Positions 6,686-13,606 of a stretch of 16,268 nt of DNA are shown here, piece after piece. The stretch is taken from contig JAFTUB010000248.1 of assembly GCA_017466495.1 (NCBI GenBank), positions 1 to 16,268 on the forward strand, read 5' to 3'. Below the pieces are notes generated by a model, which saw only the letters and a program-made list of their open reading frames with translations, had not been told where the DNA came from and did not search any database. Source of the DNA: Clostridia bacterium. GTDB lineage: Bacteria > Bacillota > Clostridia > Oscillospirales > CAG-272. Each line of letters begins with the position of its first letter. The stretch's first letter is position 1. The translations under genes and the position numbers were made by a program.

Positions 6686-7327
6686 TTGATCCTGAAGCCC
6701 CACAGCACAGACCCCGATCACCCCATACACGCAGATACCAAAGATCCGCCGGAACTGTCCGCGCTGATCAAACGCGCCGCGGCAGGAGATGAGGAAGCCT
6801 TCTCCGCCCTGCTGAATCGCTATGAAAAAATGGTCTACAACCTGGCCTTCCAATACACCCGCCACAGAGAGGACGCCGCCGACATCACCCAAGATGTGTT
6901 TATCAAGCTTTGGCGAACCCTGGGCAGCTTCCGCGGGGACTGCAGCTTCTCGGGCTGGGTCTTCCGCATCGCCCGCAACACCACGCTGGATTATCTGCGC
7001 CGGCAGAGCAATCACCCCACTCTGTCGCTGACGGTGGAAGATGAAGATGCCGATGAACGCGGCAGAGAAATTGAGCTGGCGGACGAACGTCCCGAGCATG
7101 ATCCCGCCCTGCAGGCCGAGCAGAATGAACGCACCGCCGCTCTGCAGACCGCCATTGCCTCCCTGCGGGCAGATCACCGAGAGATCCTGATCCTGCGGGA
7201 TATGCGAGGCTTCTCCTACACCGAAATTGCCGAAATGCTGGGGCTGGAGATGGGCACAGTCAAGAGCCGCCTCGCCCGTGCCCGCATTCATGTGAAAGAA
7301 TTTTTGGAAAAAGGGAACTTTTTCTGA
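6686..7327 (+). CDS. ECF-type RNA polymerase sigma factor
   Basis: A 213-residue sigma-70 of the ECF group with only regions 2 and 4. Region 2 (about 39-103) contains the -10-recognising block DAADITQDVFIKLWRTL and the FSGWVFRIARNTTLDYLRR end. Region 4 (about 150-208) has the helix-turn-helix GFSYTEIAEMLGLEMGTVKSRLARAR. The start is TTG at 6686, 8 bases after AAGGAGG (6671-6677). The ATG at 6681 gives only Met-Pro before a stop, and no other in-frame start precedes region 2. A long acidic linker (EDEDADERGREIELADERPEHD) separates the regions. The zinc-finger anti-sigma gene follows. Sequence suggests a SigW/SigM-like envelope-stress factor, but the regulon is unknown. Confidence 0.92.
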   Translation: MILKPHSTDPDHPIHADTKDPPELSALIKRAAAGDEEAFSALLNRYEKMVYNLAFQYTRHREDAADITQDVFIKLWRTLGSFRGDCSFSGWVFRIARNTTLDYLRRQSNHPTLSLTVEDEDADERGREIELADERPEHDPALQAEQNERTAALQTAIASLRADHREILILRDMRGFSYTEIAEMLGLEMGTVKSRLARARIHVKEFLEKGNFF

Positions 7328-7338
7328 TTTTGTGCGTC
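7313..7338 (+). promoter_or_regulatory. Candidate ECF-type promoter before the anti-sigma gene
   Basis: GGGAAC (7313-7318), 16-base spacer, CGTC followed by TA (7335-7340). This matches the AAC-N16-CGT(C) pattern of Bacillus-type ECF promoters and could be read by the sigma factor encoded just upstream. The -35 overlaps the last codons of the sigma gene, so it would serve the anti-sigma gene alone. Confidence 0.5.
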
Positions 7339-7409
7339 TATTCTTAACGAGAAAATCAATTTTGTATAGAAGGGCGCACAGGCCGCCCAAAAGGAGTACA
7401 ATTTTTTAT

Positions 7410-8522
7410 ATGATACCGTCACCAAAGAATACACCCCATTCTCTCCCTGACTGCGCTGCGGTGGGAGAACTGCTCTCCGCCTATCTGGACGGCGAGCTCA
7501 CTGCCGGGGAGAAGGAAGCCGTTGAGGCGCATCTGCAGACCTGCGATGCCTGCCGCCAACTGGCTGAAGCGCTGGAAAGTCTGCGCACCGAAATCCGCGG
7601 TGCCGAACTGACACCGCCTCCCGAACTTCGCGGCAGCATTATGAAGCAGATCCATCGGGAGAACCGCCTGCGCCGCATTCGCCGCCTGACCGCGGTCGGC
7701 TCGGTGGGTGCCGCCGCCATGCTTTGCCTGGTCATCATCGGCAACGCCGTGCTGGGCTCCCTCACCGCCGCTGATGATGCCGCTCCCGAGGCATATCACG
7801 ATGCCGACATGGCCTCCAGCACCTACTCTTCCGTGGGGGTTATGGATGCCGCCGTGGAAGCGGAGCTTCAGCGAGCAGGTACTGCCGCTCCCGCCGAAAC
7901 CGCCGCACCTGCCGGGAAGGGCGACACCTATTCGGTGACCACTGCTACCACCGCATGGGCGGAAGAAGTTTTGGAGCCCGTGTGCACTTCAGCCCCCGAG
8001 GAAACCCTCTCCGGCCGCATCGTGACCGCCATCCTGCCCCAAACAGTGTGCGGCATTTCTCTGGACGAGGCGCTGAGACAGTCGACACTCACCTTTGCTC
8101 CGGAAAAAGCGGAGAGTGCTTCTTCCTCCGCCGCCGACAACCTCACCTTGCCGGATACCCTGCTGAAGATGGCGCAGAATCCCGACGCAGCCCTTGCCGA
8201 ACAGCAACTGGGCATCCTCTGCACCGTAGAGCTGACTGACGGGGATCACGTCATTCCCTATGTATACGACCTCACCGATAATCGCCGCGTTACCCTGGCG
8301 GACTTCTTAGGCGAGGCAATGGAGGAGTTGTCCGCCACCTTCCCCATTGAGCCGAACACGCCCTTCTGCCCAACGGCTGAAGGCCTGACCCTCTGTCTGA
8401 CCGAGTCCGAGCGCATTACCCTGGTATGGGATGCCTTCCCTGTCCTCCATCAGTGCATCTCTCGCTTCGCCATGGATGCGCCTCCTCTTATGACGCTGGA
8501 AGGTGCCCGTATCATCCCCTAA
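7410..8522 (+). CDS. Zinc-finger anti-sigma factor with RsiV-like outer domain
   Basis: A 370-residue membrane protein next to its likely partner sigma factor. The cytoplasmic part has a ZAS zinc-finger motif, H41-x3-C45-x2-C48 (HLQTCDAC), which binds ECF sigma factors. One membrane span lies at about 93-115 after a basic stretch (RLRRIRR). The outside part has an Ala/Pro/Thr-rich linker and a C-terminal segment (about 280-345) with YVYDLTDNRRVTLADFL and TAEGLTLCL, recalling the DUF3298/RsiV domain. Start choice is uncertain: ATG 7410 is 14 bases after AAGGAG, long for a ribosome site. ATT at 7401 would fit the spacing better, and the frame is open back to a GTG at 7332. It probably holds the sigma factor inactive until an envelope signal triggers proteolysis. 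Confidence 0.82.
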   Translation: MIPSPKNTPHSLPDCAAVGELLSAYLDGELTAGEKEAVEAHLQTCDACRQLAEALESLRTEIRGAELTPPPELRGSIMKQIHRENRLRRIRRLTAVGSVGAAAMLCLVIIGNAVLGSLTAADDAAPEAYHDADMASSTYSSVGVMDAAVEAELQRAGTAAPAETAAPAGKGDTYSVTTATTAWAEEVLEPVCTSAPEETLSGRIVTAILPQTVCGISLDEALRQSTLTFAPEKAESASSSAADNLTLPDTLLKMAQNPDAALAEQQLGILCTVELTDGDHVIPYVYDLTDNRRVTLADFLGEAMEELSATFPIEPNTPFCPTAEGLTLCLTESERITLVWDAFPVLHQCISRFAMDAPPLMTLEGARIIP

Positions 8523-8540
8523 GCATCCTGCACAAAATCG

Positions 8541-8592
8541 GCAAGCTTTTTTGGCCAAATTCACAGTTTGTCAAAAAATGCTTGCTTTTTTT
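8541..8592 (+). terminator. Intrinsic terminator of the sigma/anti-sigma run
   Basis: GCAAGC-TTTTTT (8541-8552) pairs with AAAAAA-T-GCTTGC (8573-8585), with CAAA/TTTG (8556-8559 and 8567-8570) pairing further in, followed by seven T (8586-8592). The 3' arm and T-run also supply the -35 of the next promoter. Confidence 0.85.
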
Positions 8593-8610
8593 GTCACATC
8601 GTGTTATAAT
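8582..8610 (+). promoter_or_regulatory. Sigma-A promoter of the permease leader
   Basis: TTGCTT (8582-8587), 17-base spacer, consensus TATAAT (8605-8610). Transcription would start near G8617, about 235 bases before the permease ATG. Confidence 0.8.
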
Positions 8611-8616
8611 GGGCTT

Positions 8617-8758
8617 GCATCTGCGGGGGATCCCGCGCAATATTTCCGAAGGTTAAGAATCGCAGCTTGGGTTCATCCTCGGAGCACTGTTCCGTTACGG
8701 AAGAACTCTGTCTGTGGGACGGCCGCCATTGGCGTGACCGCCCTCGGGCAGTTTTTTT
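8617..8758 (+). ncRNA. Structured permease leader, candidate riboswitch or attenuator
   Basis: The predicted transcript runs from about 8617 to a terminator at 8758. Visible elements: hairpin GCGGG-GGAT-CCCGC (8623-8636); a compound helix joining CAG and GGGTTC (8663-8665, 8669-8674) to GAACTC and CTG (8703-8708, 8712-8714), capped by TTCCG-TTA-CGGAA (8690-8702); and the terminator stem 8708-8751. The compound helix and the terminator share 8708-8714, so they cannot both form. TTCCG also occurs at 8644-8648 and could pair with 8698-8702 instead. This is the architecture of a transcription attenuator. I do not recognise a known purine, PyrR, ZTP or T-box signature. A free-standing small RNA is the alternative. 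From 8759 to 8852 I see only one hairpin (8789-8813) and the ribosome site. Confidence 0.55.
8708..8758 (+). terminator. Terminator inside the permease leader
   Basis: A long stem with ATT loop (8728-8730): CGCC/GGCG next to the loop, then CGG/CCG, GGG/CCC and an outer arm CTGTCTG (8708-8714) pairing with CGGGCAG (8745-8751, two G-U pairs), with a small internal loop, a bulge and one mismatch. Seven T follow (8752-8758). It lies 95 bases before the permease start, so it can only cut that gene's transcript short or end a small RNA. Confidence 0.85.
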
Positions 8759-8852
8759 ATGCTGTGTTCGAGCCTGCGGGAATGGCGGCAGCCGTTCACC
8801 GCCACGGCGGCTGACGTTCCCTCAAACTTCGATGGCGGAGAAAGAGGATCAT

Positions 8853-10205
8853 ATGAAACTGGTTTACGACATCCACGACAAACCGAAATTCGGCGCCAAC
8901 CTGATCTTTGCCCTGCAGCAGCTGCTGGCTATCATCGCCGCAACCCTGCTGGTTCCCGTTCTGGTTAACGGCGGGCAGAGCACCATCGTCATGGATCAGG
9001 CCGCCGCTCTGCTTGGCGCAGGTGCAGGTACCCTGGTTTATCTGCTCATCACCCGCGGCAAGAGCCCCGTTTTCCTGGGCAGCTCCTTCGCCTTCATTTC
9101 TCCCCTGATCGGTGCCGCCGCCTTCGGCTTCCTCGGCATCATCGTCGGTGCGGTCTTTGCAGGCCTGGTTTACGTCCTCATCTCGGTCATCATCCACTTT
9201 GTGGGCACCGAGTGGGTCAATAAGCTCCTGCCTCCCGTCATCATCGGCCCCACCGTTGCACTCATCGGTCTCAGCCTTTCCGGCTCTGCCATCAACAACC
9301 TCAACAACACCGCCGTCAGCGCAGAAAACTACAACCTGGTTGCCATCCTCTGCGGTCTGGTTACCTTCTTCGTCACCGTTATCGCTTCGGTCAAGGGCAC
9401 CCGCAGTATGAAGCTTATCCCCTTCGTCATCGGTATTCTCGCCGGCTACGTTTTCGCTTCCATCTGCACCCTGGTGGGCTCGCTGGCTAACATCGAGTAC
9501 CTCAAGATCGTTGACTACTCCGCCCTCACCGGCCTCTTCGCCGACGGCTTCCAGTTCTCCGACATCTTCCGCATTCCCGAGATGACCTTCGTTCAGGCCA
9601 TCAAGGAAGGCGGCTCCCTCCTGGGCGGCGGCGCAGGCATCGCTTCCATCGCCCTGCTCTTCGTCCCCGTTGCTTTCGTCGTTCTGGCCGAGCACATTGC
9701 TGACCACAAGAACCTCTCCTCCATCATCGGCCGCGACCTCATCAAAGAACCCGGCCTGGGCAAGACTGTTATGGGCGACGGCGTGGGCTCCATCGTCGGC
9801 TCCATCTTCGGTGGCTGCCCCAACACCACTTACGGTGAGTGCGTCGGCTGCGTAGCCATCACCGGCAACGCCTCCATCTTCACCATCGCCACCACCGCTG
9901 TCATGGCCATCGTGGTGTCCTTCTTCAACCCCTTCGTACAGTTCGTCAACACCATTCCCTCCTGCATCATCGGCGGCATCTGCATCGCCCTCTACGGCTT
10001 CATCGCCGTTTCCGGTCTGAAGATGCTCCAGGTGGTTGACCTGGGCGAGAGCCGCAACCTCTTCGTGGTTGCCGCTATCCTCATCCCCGGCATCGGCGGT
10101 CTGACCCTCAACTTCGGCCAGATCTCCATCACCGCCATCGCCACCGCGCTGATCCTGGGTATCGTCACCAACGCGATTCTGGGCAAGGAAAAGTCTGAGA
10201 AGTAA
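8853..10205 (+). CDS. uraA: NCS2-family uracil/xanthine permease, UraA/PyrP-like
   Basis: A 450-residue polytopic membrane protein of the nucleobase:cation symporter-2 family. FALQQLLAIIAATLLVPVL is the conserved first membrane helix. VVLAEHIADH (E280) corresponds to the UraA helix 8 substrate site (E241 in E. coli), and GGCPNTTYGE (E329) to the helix 10 site (E290). The NTTYGE form favours uracil over xanthine transport, although the position matching UraA H245 appears to be Asp284 here. The start at 8853 follows AAAGAGG by 5 bases and begins directly before the first helix. The frame is open upstream to 8667, but that part runs through the leader terminator and is not coding. The leader implies control by premature termination. 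Confidence 0.9.
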   Translation: MKLVYDIHDKPKFGANLIFALQQLLAIIAATLLVPVLVNGGQSTIVMDQAAALLGAGAGTLVYLLITRGKSPVFLGSSFAFISPLIGAAAFGFLGIIVGAVFAGLVYVLISVIIHFVGTEWVNKLLPPVIIGPTVALIGLSLSGSAINNLNNTAVSAENYNLVAILCGLVTFFVTVIASVKGTRSMKLIPFVIGILAGYVFASICTLVGSLANIEYLKIVDYSALTGLFADGFQFSDIFRIPEMTFVQAIKEGGSLLGGGAGIASIALLFVPVAFVVLAEHIADHKNLSSIIGRDLIKEPGLGKTVMGDGVGSIVGSIFGGCPNTTYGECVGCVAITGNASIFTIATTAVMAIVVSFFNPFVQFVNTIPSCIIGGICIALYGFIAVSGLKMLQVVDLGESRNLFVVAAILIPGIGGLTLNFGQISITAIATALILGIVTNAILGKEKSEK

Positions 10206-10225
10206 TTTCACAAGCAAATAAAAAT

Positions 10226-10265
10226 GACCCGTCGGCATCCGCACACTGTGCAGATCCGACGGGTC
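10226..10265. terminator. Bidirectional terminator between convergent genes
   Basis: A perfect 10-bp stem GACCCGTCGG / CCGACGGGTC encloses a 20-base loop that itself contains GCACA-C-TGTGC. Downstream on the plus strand is TGATTTTAT; on the minus strand ATTTTTATTTG follows. It serves the permease gene and, with the better T-run, mltG. Confidence 0.88.
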
Positions 10266-10270
10266 TGATT

Positions 10271-12010
10271 TTATCCTTCCGCAGCCACAGAGGCCACAGC
10301 AGCTTTGTGCTCGGTCAGGGTACGGGAGAAGATGGTCTCGCCGTTTTTGCGGGAGACAAAGTAGTAATACTCGGTATCCTCGGGGTAAAGGGCGCAGGTC
10401 AGCGCCTGGTAACTGGGGTTGGCGATGGGGCCCGGGGGAAGACCGCGGTTGGTGTAGGTGTTGTAGGGAGAAACATAGGACACATCCTCGTGGGTCATGT
10501 CCTCCTTGCGTTCACCGGTGTCATGGTGAATGGCATACATGATGGTGGCATCGCTTTCCAGGAACGCATAGTTTGCGGGGTCACGCAGGCGGTTGTGGAA
10601 GACCGACGAAACCGACTCGAACTCATGGTAAAGACGGGTCTCCTTCTCCACCATGGAGGCAAGAGTGACGATCTCATCCACCGTGTAGCCAAGCTCATCG
10701 GCGCGATCGTAAAACTCGCTCTTGAAGACGTTGTTGAAACGATTGAGCAGCTTATAGATGATCTGAGATGGCTTGGAGTCGGTGTAGAACTCGTAGGTGT
10801 CGGGGAAGAGATAGCCCTCCAGGGGGTAAAACCGATCCTCCGACATATTGCCGATTAACGCACGGATAAACTCAAAATACTCAGCGTACAGCTCCAGGTT
10901 GCTCACCGCTGCCACATAATCCTCGCGGGTGGCGGTCTCAAACACATCTTCCTCCCGCTCCACCATGCCCACCCCGTTTTCAATGAAGAGATCGATGATC
11001 TCATCCACGGTATAGCCCTCGGGAATGGTCAGACGAATGGTGCCGCGCACAAATTTCTCCTTGAATGCCATGAGCAGCTCGTCATAGTTCATCATGGCGT
11101 TGATGGTATAGCTTCCCGCCACGAACTCACCGTTGTCCTTGTTGAGCTTGGCATAGATCTTGAACACATCGGGGTAGGTGATGATCCCATTCTCGGCCAG
11201 AATTTGACTCACATCATCAATGGTGGCATATTCGGGGATCTCCACCTCCACCATTTCATCCGACTTCACAAAGGCGAACATATCGTTGGCCACGCGGATG
11301 ATATAATAGGACAGGAAGCCCGCCAGCACAATGACAAACACGATATAGGTAATGGCTTTGACGATGCTGAGTAGGGTAGCCGCCCCCTCGGACATCTGCT
11401 TTTTCTTCTTTTTCTCGGCGTCCTCGGGGCGCTTTTTCTTTTTCTCGTGGTCGGTGGGAATGTCCATGCGGCGAGTGGCCGAGTTGTCATCGATCACGGT
11501 ATGGGGGGCGGTCAGATCCACCTGGGTGGTGGGAGCCTCCTGCACTTGCTTTACCGTCGGCAGGACAGCAGGCCGCTGTCCATTCTGCATCTGCGGCGAG
11601 CGGACGGGGCGCTGGGAAACAGGGGGCTGTCCGTTTGGGCTATGGGGTGCACGGGCAGGGGCAGGCGCAGGCGCGGTCTGCTGATTGGCGGGGGCCTGTC
11701 CATTCTGCATCTGCGGTGCGCGAGCGGGAGTAGGCACGGGACGCTGATTAGCGGGCGCCTGGCCGTTCTGCATCTGCGGTGCACGGGCAGGAGCGGGGCG
11801 CTGGACCCCGGGCGTTTGCCCATTCTGCGCCTGCGGTGCGCGAGCAGGAACGGGAGCAGGCCGCTGAACTGCGGGAGTCTGTCCCGCGGGCAGAGATACA
11901 TTCTGCATTCCCGGACTCTGCGGGGCTTCGCCCGGCTGGCGCATGGCCCGCACAGGCCGCTTCACCGCCGGCCGCGGAGAATTGTTGGGTTGACTTGGTG
12001 TGTTGTTCAT
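10271..12010 (-). CDS. mltG: Endolytic murein transglycosylase MltG with repeat-rich N-terminal tail
   Basis: A 579-residue YceG/MltG-family protein, which cleaves nascent peptidoglycan strands at the membrane. Residues 1-210 are a Pro/Gln/Ala-rich, probably disordered cytoplasmic tail with imperfect repeats (50-146), ending in Lys-rich stretches. One membrane span follows (about 217-239), then the extracellular LysM-like and catalytic parts. Key motifs are EGYLFPDTYEF (398-408), LASMVEKET with the catalytic Glu at about 455, and LPPGPIANPS (524-533). The tail makes it much longer than the usual 340-400 residues. The start at 12010 has GAAGGA 9 bases upstream; a TTG at 12061 would add 17 residues but lacks a ribosome site. 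It follows the CPBP gene after 40 bases. Confidence 0.92.
   Translation of the reverse strand: MNNTPSQPNNSPRPAVKRPVRAMRQPGEAPQSPGMQNVSLPAGQTPAVQRPAPVPARAPQAQNGQTPGVQRPAPARAPQMQNGQAPANQRPVPTPARAPQMQNGQAPANQQTAPAPAPARAPHSPNGQPPVSQRPVRSPQMQNGQRPAVLPTVKQVQEAPTTQVDLTAPHTVIDDNSATRRMDIPTDHEKKKKRPEDAEKKKKKQMSEGAATLLSIVKAITYIVFVIVLAGFLSYYIIRVANDMFAFVKSDEMVEVEIPEYATIDDVSQILAENGIITYPDVFKIYAKLNKDNGEFVAGSYTINAMMNYDELLMAFKEKFVRGTIRLTIPEGYTVDEIIDLFIENGVGMVEREEDVFETATREDYVAAVSNLELYAEYFEFIRALIGNMSEDRFYPLEGYLFPDTYEFYTDSKPSQIIYKLLNRFNNVFKSEFYDRADELGYTVDEIVTLASMVEKETRLYHEFESVSSVFHNRLRDPANYAFLESDATIMYAIHHDTGERKEDMTHEDVSYVSPYNTYTNRGLPPGPIANPSYQALTCALYPEDTEYYYFVSRKNGETIFSRTLTEHKAAVASVAAEG
11573..11863 (-). repeat. 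Imperfect Pro/Gln-rich tandem repeats in MltG tail
   Basis: About five imperfect units of roughly 19-23 residues, built on RPxPxPARAPQMQNGQAPANQ. In DNA they show as recurring CCATTCTGCATCTGCG blocks on the plus strand. The region is low-complexity coding sequence lying on the cytoplasmic side. Confidence 0.9.
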
Positions 12011-12050
12011 AGGTTCCATTCCTTCATCGGTTCGGATGGGATAAGCCGTA

Positions 12051-12962
12051 TCAGACGGCAATGATCACGATCACATAAAACAGCGCTGCCAACAGGCCCA
12101 AGGGGGTCAGCAGAGCTTCGGCAAAAGGGGAGCTTCCCTTCGTTCGGGGAATATTGGGACGATAATCGTCGGCCCGGAGTCCCCGGCGGGCATAGCCGCT
12201 GTAGCTTCTGGCCGCTTCTCCGAAAAAGAGAATCAGAGCAAGCAGGAACAGTACCGCCAAAAGGAAAATAAACAGCGAAGCACTCCCTGTCCGTTCGTAG
12301 AGCTCGGTCATATAGGGGCGCCCAAAAAGACCGAAAAGATTGTAGAGAAAATGCACAACGATGGGGTCCAGCACCGAGCGGGTGGCATACAGCACCATGG
12401 CCAGCACAATTCCGGCAAAGAAATAAATGGGGAAGCGAGGCAGATCAAAATGAAGCATGGCAAAGAAAAGTGCGCTGATCAGCACCGAAGCGGGCAGTCC
12501 GTTCTTCTCCAACTCGGCGCAGAGCACCCCGCGGAAGACAAACTCCTCACAGATGGCGGGAAGTACGGCAAAGGCCATGAGGGCATAGAGCAAATTTCCC
12601 GCACCCCCATCGGTCATGGCTGCGAACTGCTCATACAGGGAGTAGCGCAGATCGTTTTGGTCACCGCCCATGGCAAAGCTGATCGCCATGGCCCCGCAGA
12701 TGAGTGTCAACGCTGCCGCCAGGACCAGCAAAAGCTGTTCCAGTCCCACTAAGCGGATCCGCAGACGGCCGCGAATGTGATCTCCCCGCAGTTTACAGTA
12801 GATGGCAGCAGGGAGCAGAAAAATCAGCAGCTGCATCACCACCACCGTCAGGTAGCCGTTGCTGTCGGCAAACAGGGAGGTATCCAAAAAGCGGGAGCAC
12901 AGCAGCAGGATATAAACCGCCAGCACCAAAGCCGGGGCGGTAAAAATTCCGCGGCGCCACAT
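12051..12962 (-). CDS. CPBP-family intramembrane metalloprotease (Abi/Rce1 type)
   Basis: A 303-residue membrane protein with about eight hydrophobic segments. The CPBP motifs are all present: EE139-140 with R144 (CEEFVFRG), H171 in FFAMLHFD, and H204/N208 in HFLYNLFG. These residues form the buried metal-type active site of Rce1-like proteases. Substrates are unknown; in Firmicutes such proteins can act in peptide processing, bacteriocin immunity or regulated intramembrane proteolysis. The ATG overlaps the stop of the upstream DJ-1 gene (TGATG) and has no separate ribosome site, so translation is probably coupled. About 70 residues after the last motif include a basic loop and a final membrane helix. 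Confidence 0.9.
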   Translation of the reverse strand: MWRRGIFTAPALVLAVYILLLCSRFLDTSLFADSNGYLTVVVMQLLIFLLPAAIYCKLRGDHIRGRLRIRLVGLEQLLLVLAAALTLICGAMAISFAMGGDQNDLRYSLYEQFAAMTDGGAGNLLYALMAFAVLPAICEEFVFRGVLCAELEKNGLPASVLISALFFAMLHFDLPRFPIYFFAGIVLAMVLYATRSVLDPIVVHFLYNLFGLFGRPYMTELYERTGSASLFIFLLAVLFLLALILFFGEAARSYSGYARRGLRADDYRPNIPRTKGSSPFAEALLTPLGLLAALFYVIVIIAV

Positions 12963-13513
12963 CAGCGGCGGGCAAGCACAGCGCGGTGCAGGCTCTCGGC
13001 GGCTTTCTCACCCTTCAGGGCGGAAACCAGCGCAAGGCCAAAGTCCAGGGCAACGCCCATTCCCGCGGCGGTGATGATCTTTCCGTCACGCACCACGCGG
13101 GATGCGGACAGCGCAGCTCCCTTCAGCTCGTCCTCGAAACCGGGGAAACAAATGGCCTCACGTCCCGCCAGCAGACCGCGGCGGCCCAAAATCATGGGCG
13201 CGGCACAGATGGCAGAAAGAAAGCTCTCCCGCCGGACAGCCGCGGCAATGGCGGCATCCACCACAGGGGAGGCATCCAGATTGGCGGCACCGGGCATTCC
13301 GCCGGGCAGGATCAGCATCTCGGCTTCGGCGCAGGGATCGAAATCCGCCTCGGCCATGTCCGCCATCACGGTGATCCCATGGGCACCGGTAACAGCCAAG
13401 CCATCGGTGGAAATTGCCACCGTCTTGACGTCAACACCAGCGCGGCGGAGCAGATCCAGGGGGCAGAGGGCCTCAATCTCCTCAAATCCGTTTGCTAAAA
13501 AAAGGTAAACCAT
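12962..13513 (-). CDS. DJ-1/PfpI-family protein
   Basis: A 183-residue single-domain protein of the DJ-1/ThiJ/PfpI family. The nucleophile-elbow Cys is C103 in AICAAP, and GFEEIEA (9-15) supplies the acidic partner E14, matching human DJ-1 E18. LILPGGMPGA (67-76) is the conserved strand before the active site. Members are described as glyoxalase/deglycase, chaperone or oxidative-stress proteins; which applies cannot be decided here. AAAGGAT lies 7 bases before the ATG. It is first in a three-gene run with CPBP and mltG. Confidence 0.9.
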   Translation of the reverse strand: MVYLFLANGFEEIEALCPLDLLRRAGVDVKTVAISTDGLAVTGAHGITVMADMAEADFDPCAEAEMLILPGGMPGAANLDASPVVDAAIAAAVRRESFLSAICAAPMILGRRGLLAGREAICFPGFEDELKGAALSASRVVRDGKIITAAGMGVALDFGLALVSALKGEKAAESLHRAVLARR

Positions 13514-13538
13514 ATGTTATCCTTTCCAACCTAATCAC

Positions 13539-13547
13539 ATTATATCA
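13539..13547 (-). promoter_or_regulatory. Extended -10 promoter before the DJ-1 gene
   Basis: On the minus strand TG-A-TATAAT (13547-13539) is an extended -10 element, 25 bases before the start codon. No good -35 is seen at 17 bases. Just upstream is a small hairpin GGGCG/CGCCC (13553-13571). It would drive DJ-1, CPBP and mltG. No convincing terminator separates this region from tmk, so read-through is possible. Confidence 0.6.
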
Positions 13548-13606
13548 GATTTTGGGCGAAATACACGCCCATGGCAAAAAATTGATGGAATATTTACAGT
13601 CCGGCC

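Noticed and set aside
8725..8758. ZTP (pfl) riboswitch, suggested by the CCGCC...GGGCA ending before the T-run
   Set aside because: The rest of the ZTP core (the 5' GACUGGCG-type region and its stem) is not present upstream, and here CCGCC...GGGCA is explained as the terminator 3' arm.
8617..8758. T-box, PyrR attenuator, purine riboswitch or 6S RNA
   Set aside because: No T-box UGGnACCGCG bulge sequence, no PyrR consensus loop and no purine-riboswitch core are visible. A 6S-type long closing stem with a central bubble is not evident, though it cannot be excluded by eye.
8667..8852. In-frame upstream extension of the permease
   Set aside because: It passes through the leader terminator and T-run, has no membrane or family similarity, and starts without a ribosome site. 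The true start at 8853 has one.
8796..10244. Long (482-residue) open frame on the minus strand opposite the permease
   Set aside because: It is antisense to a clear NCS2 permease, has acidic, low-complexity Asp/Glu/Gly-rich content typical of a shadow frame, and no ribosome site.
12011..12061. TTG start adding 17 residues to MltG
   Set aside because: No ribosome site precedes it and it overlaps the end of the CPBP gene, whereas ATG 12010 has GAAGGA at a good distance.
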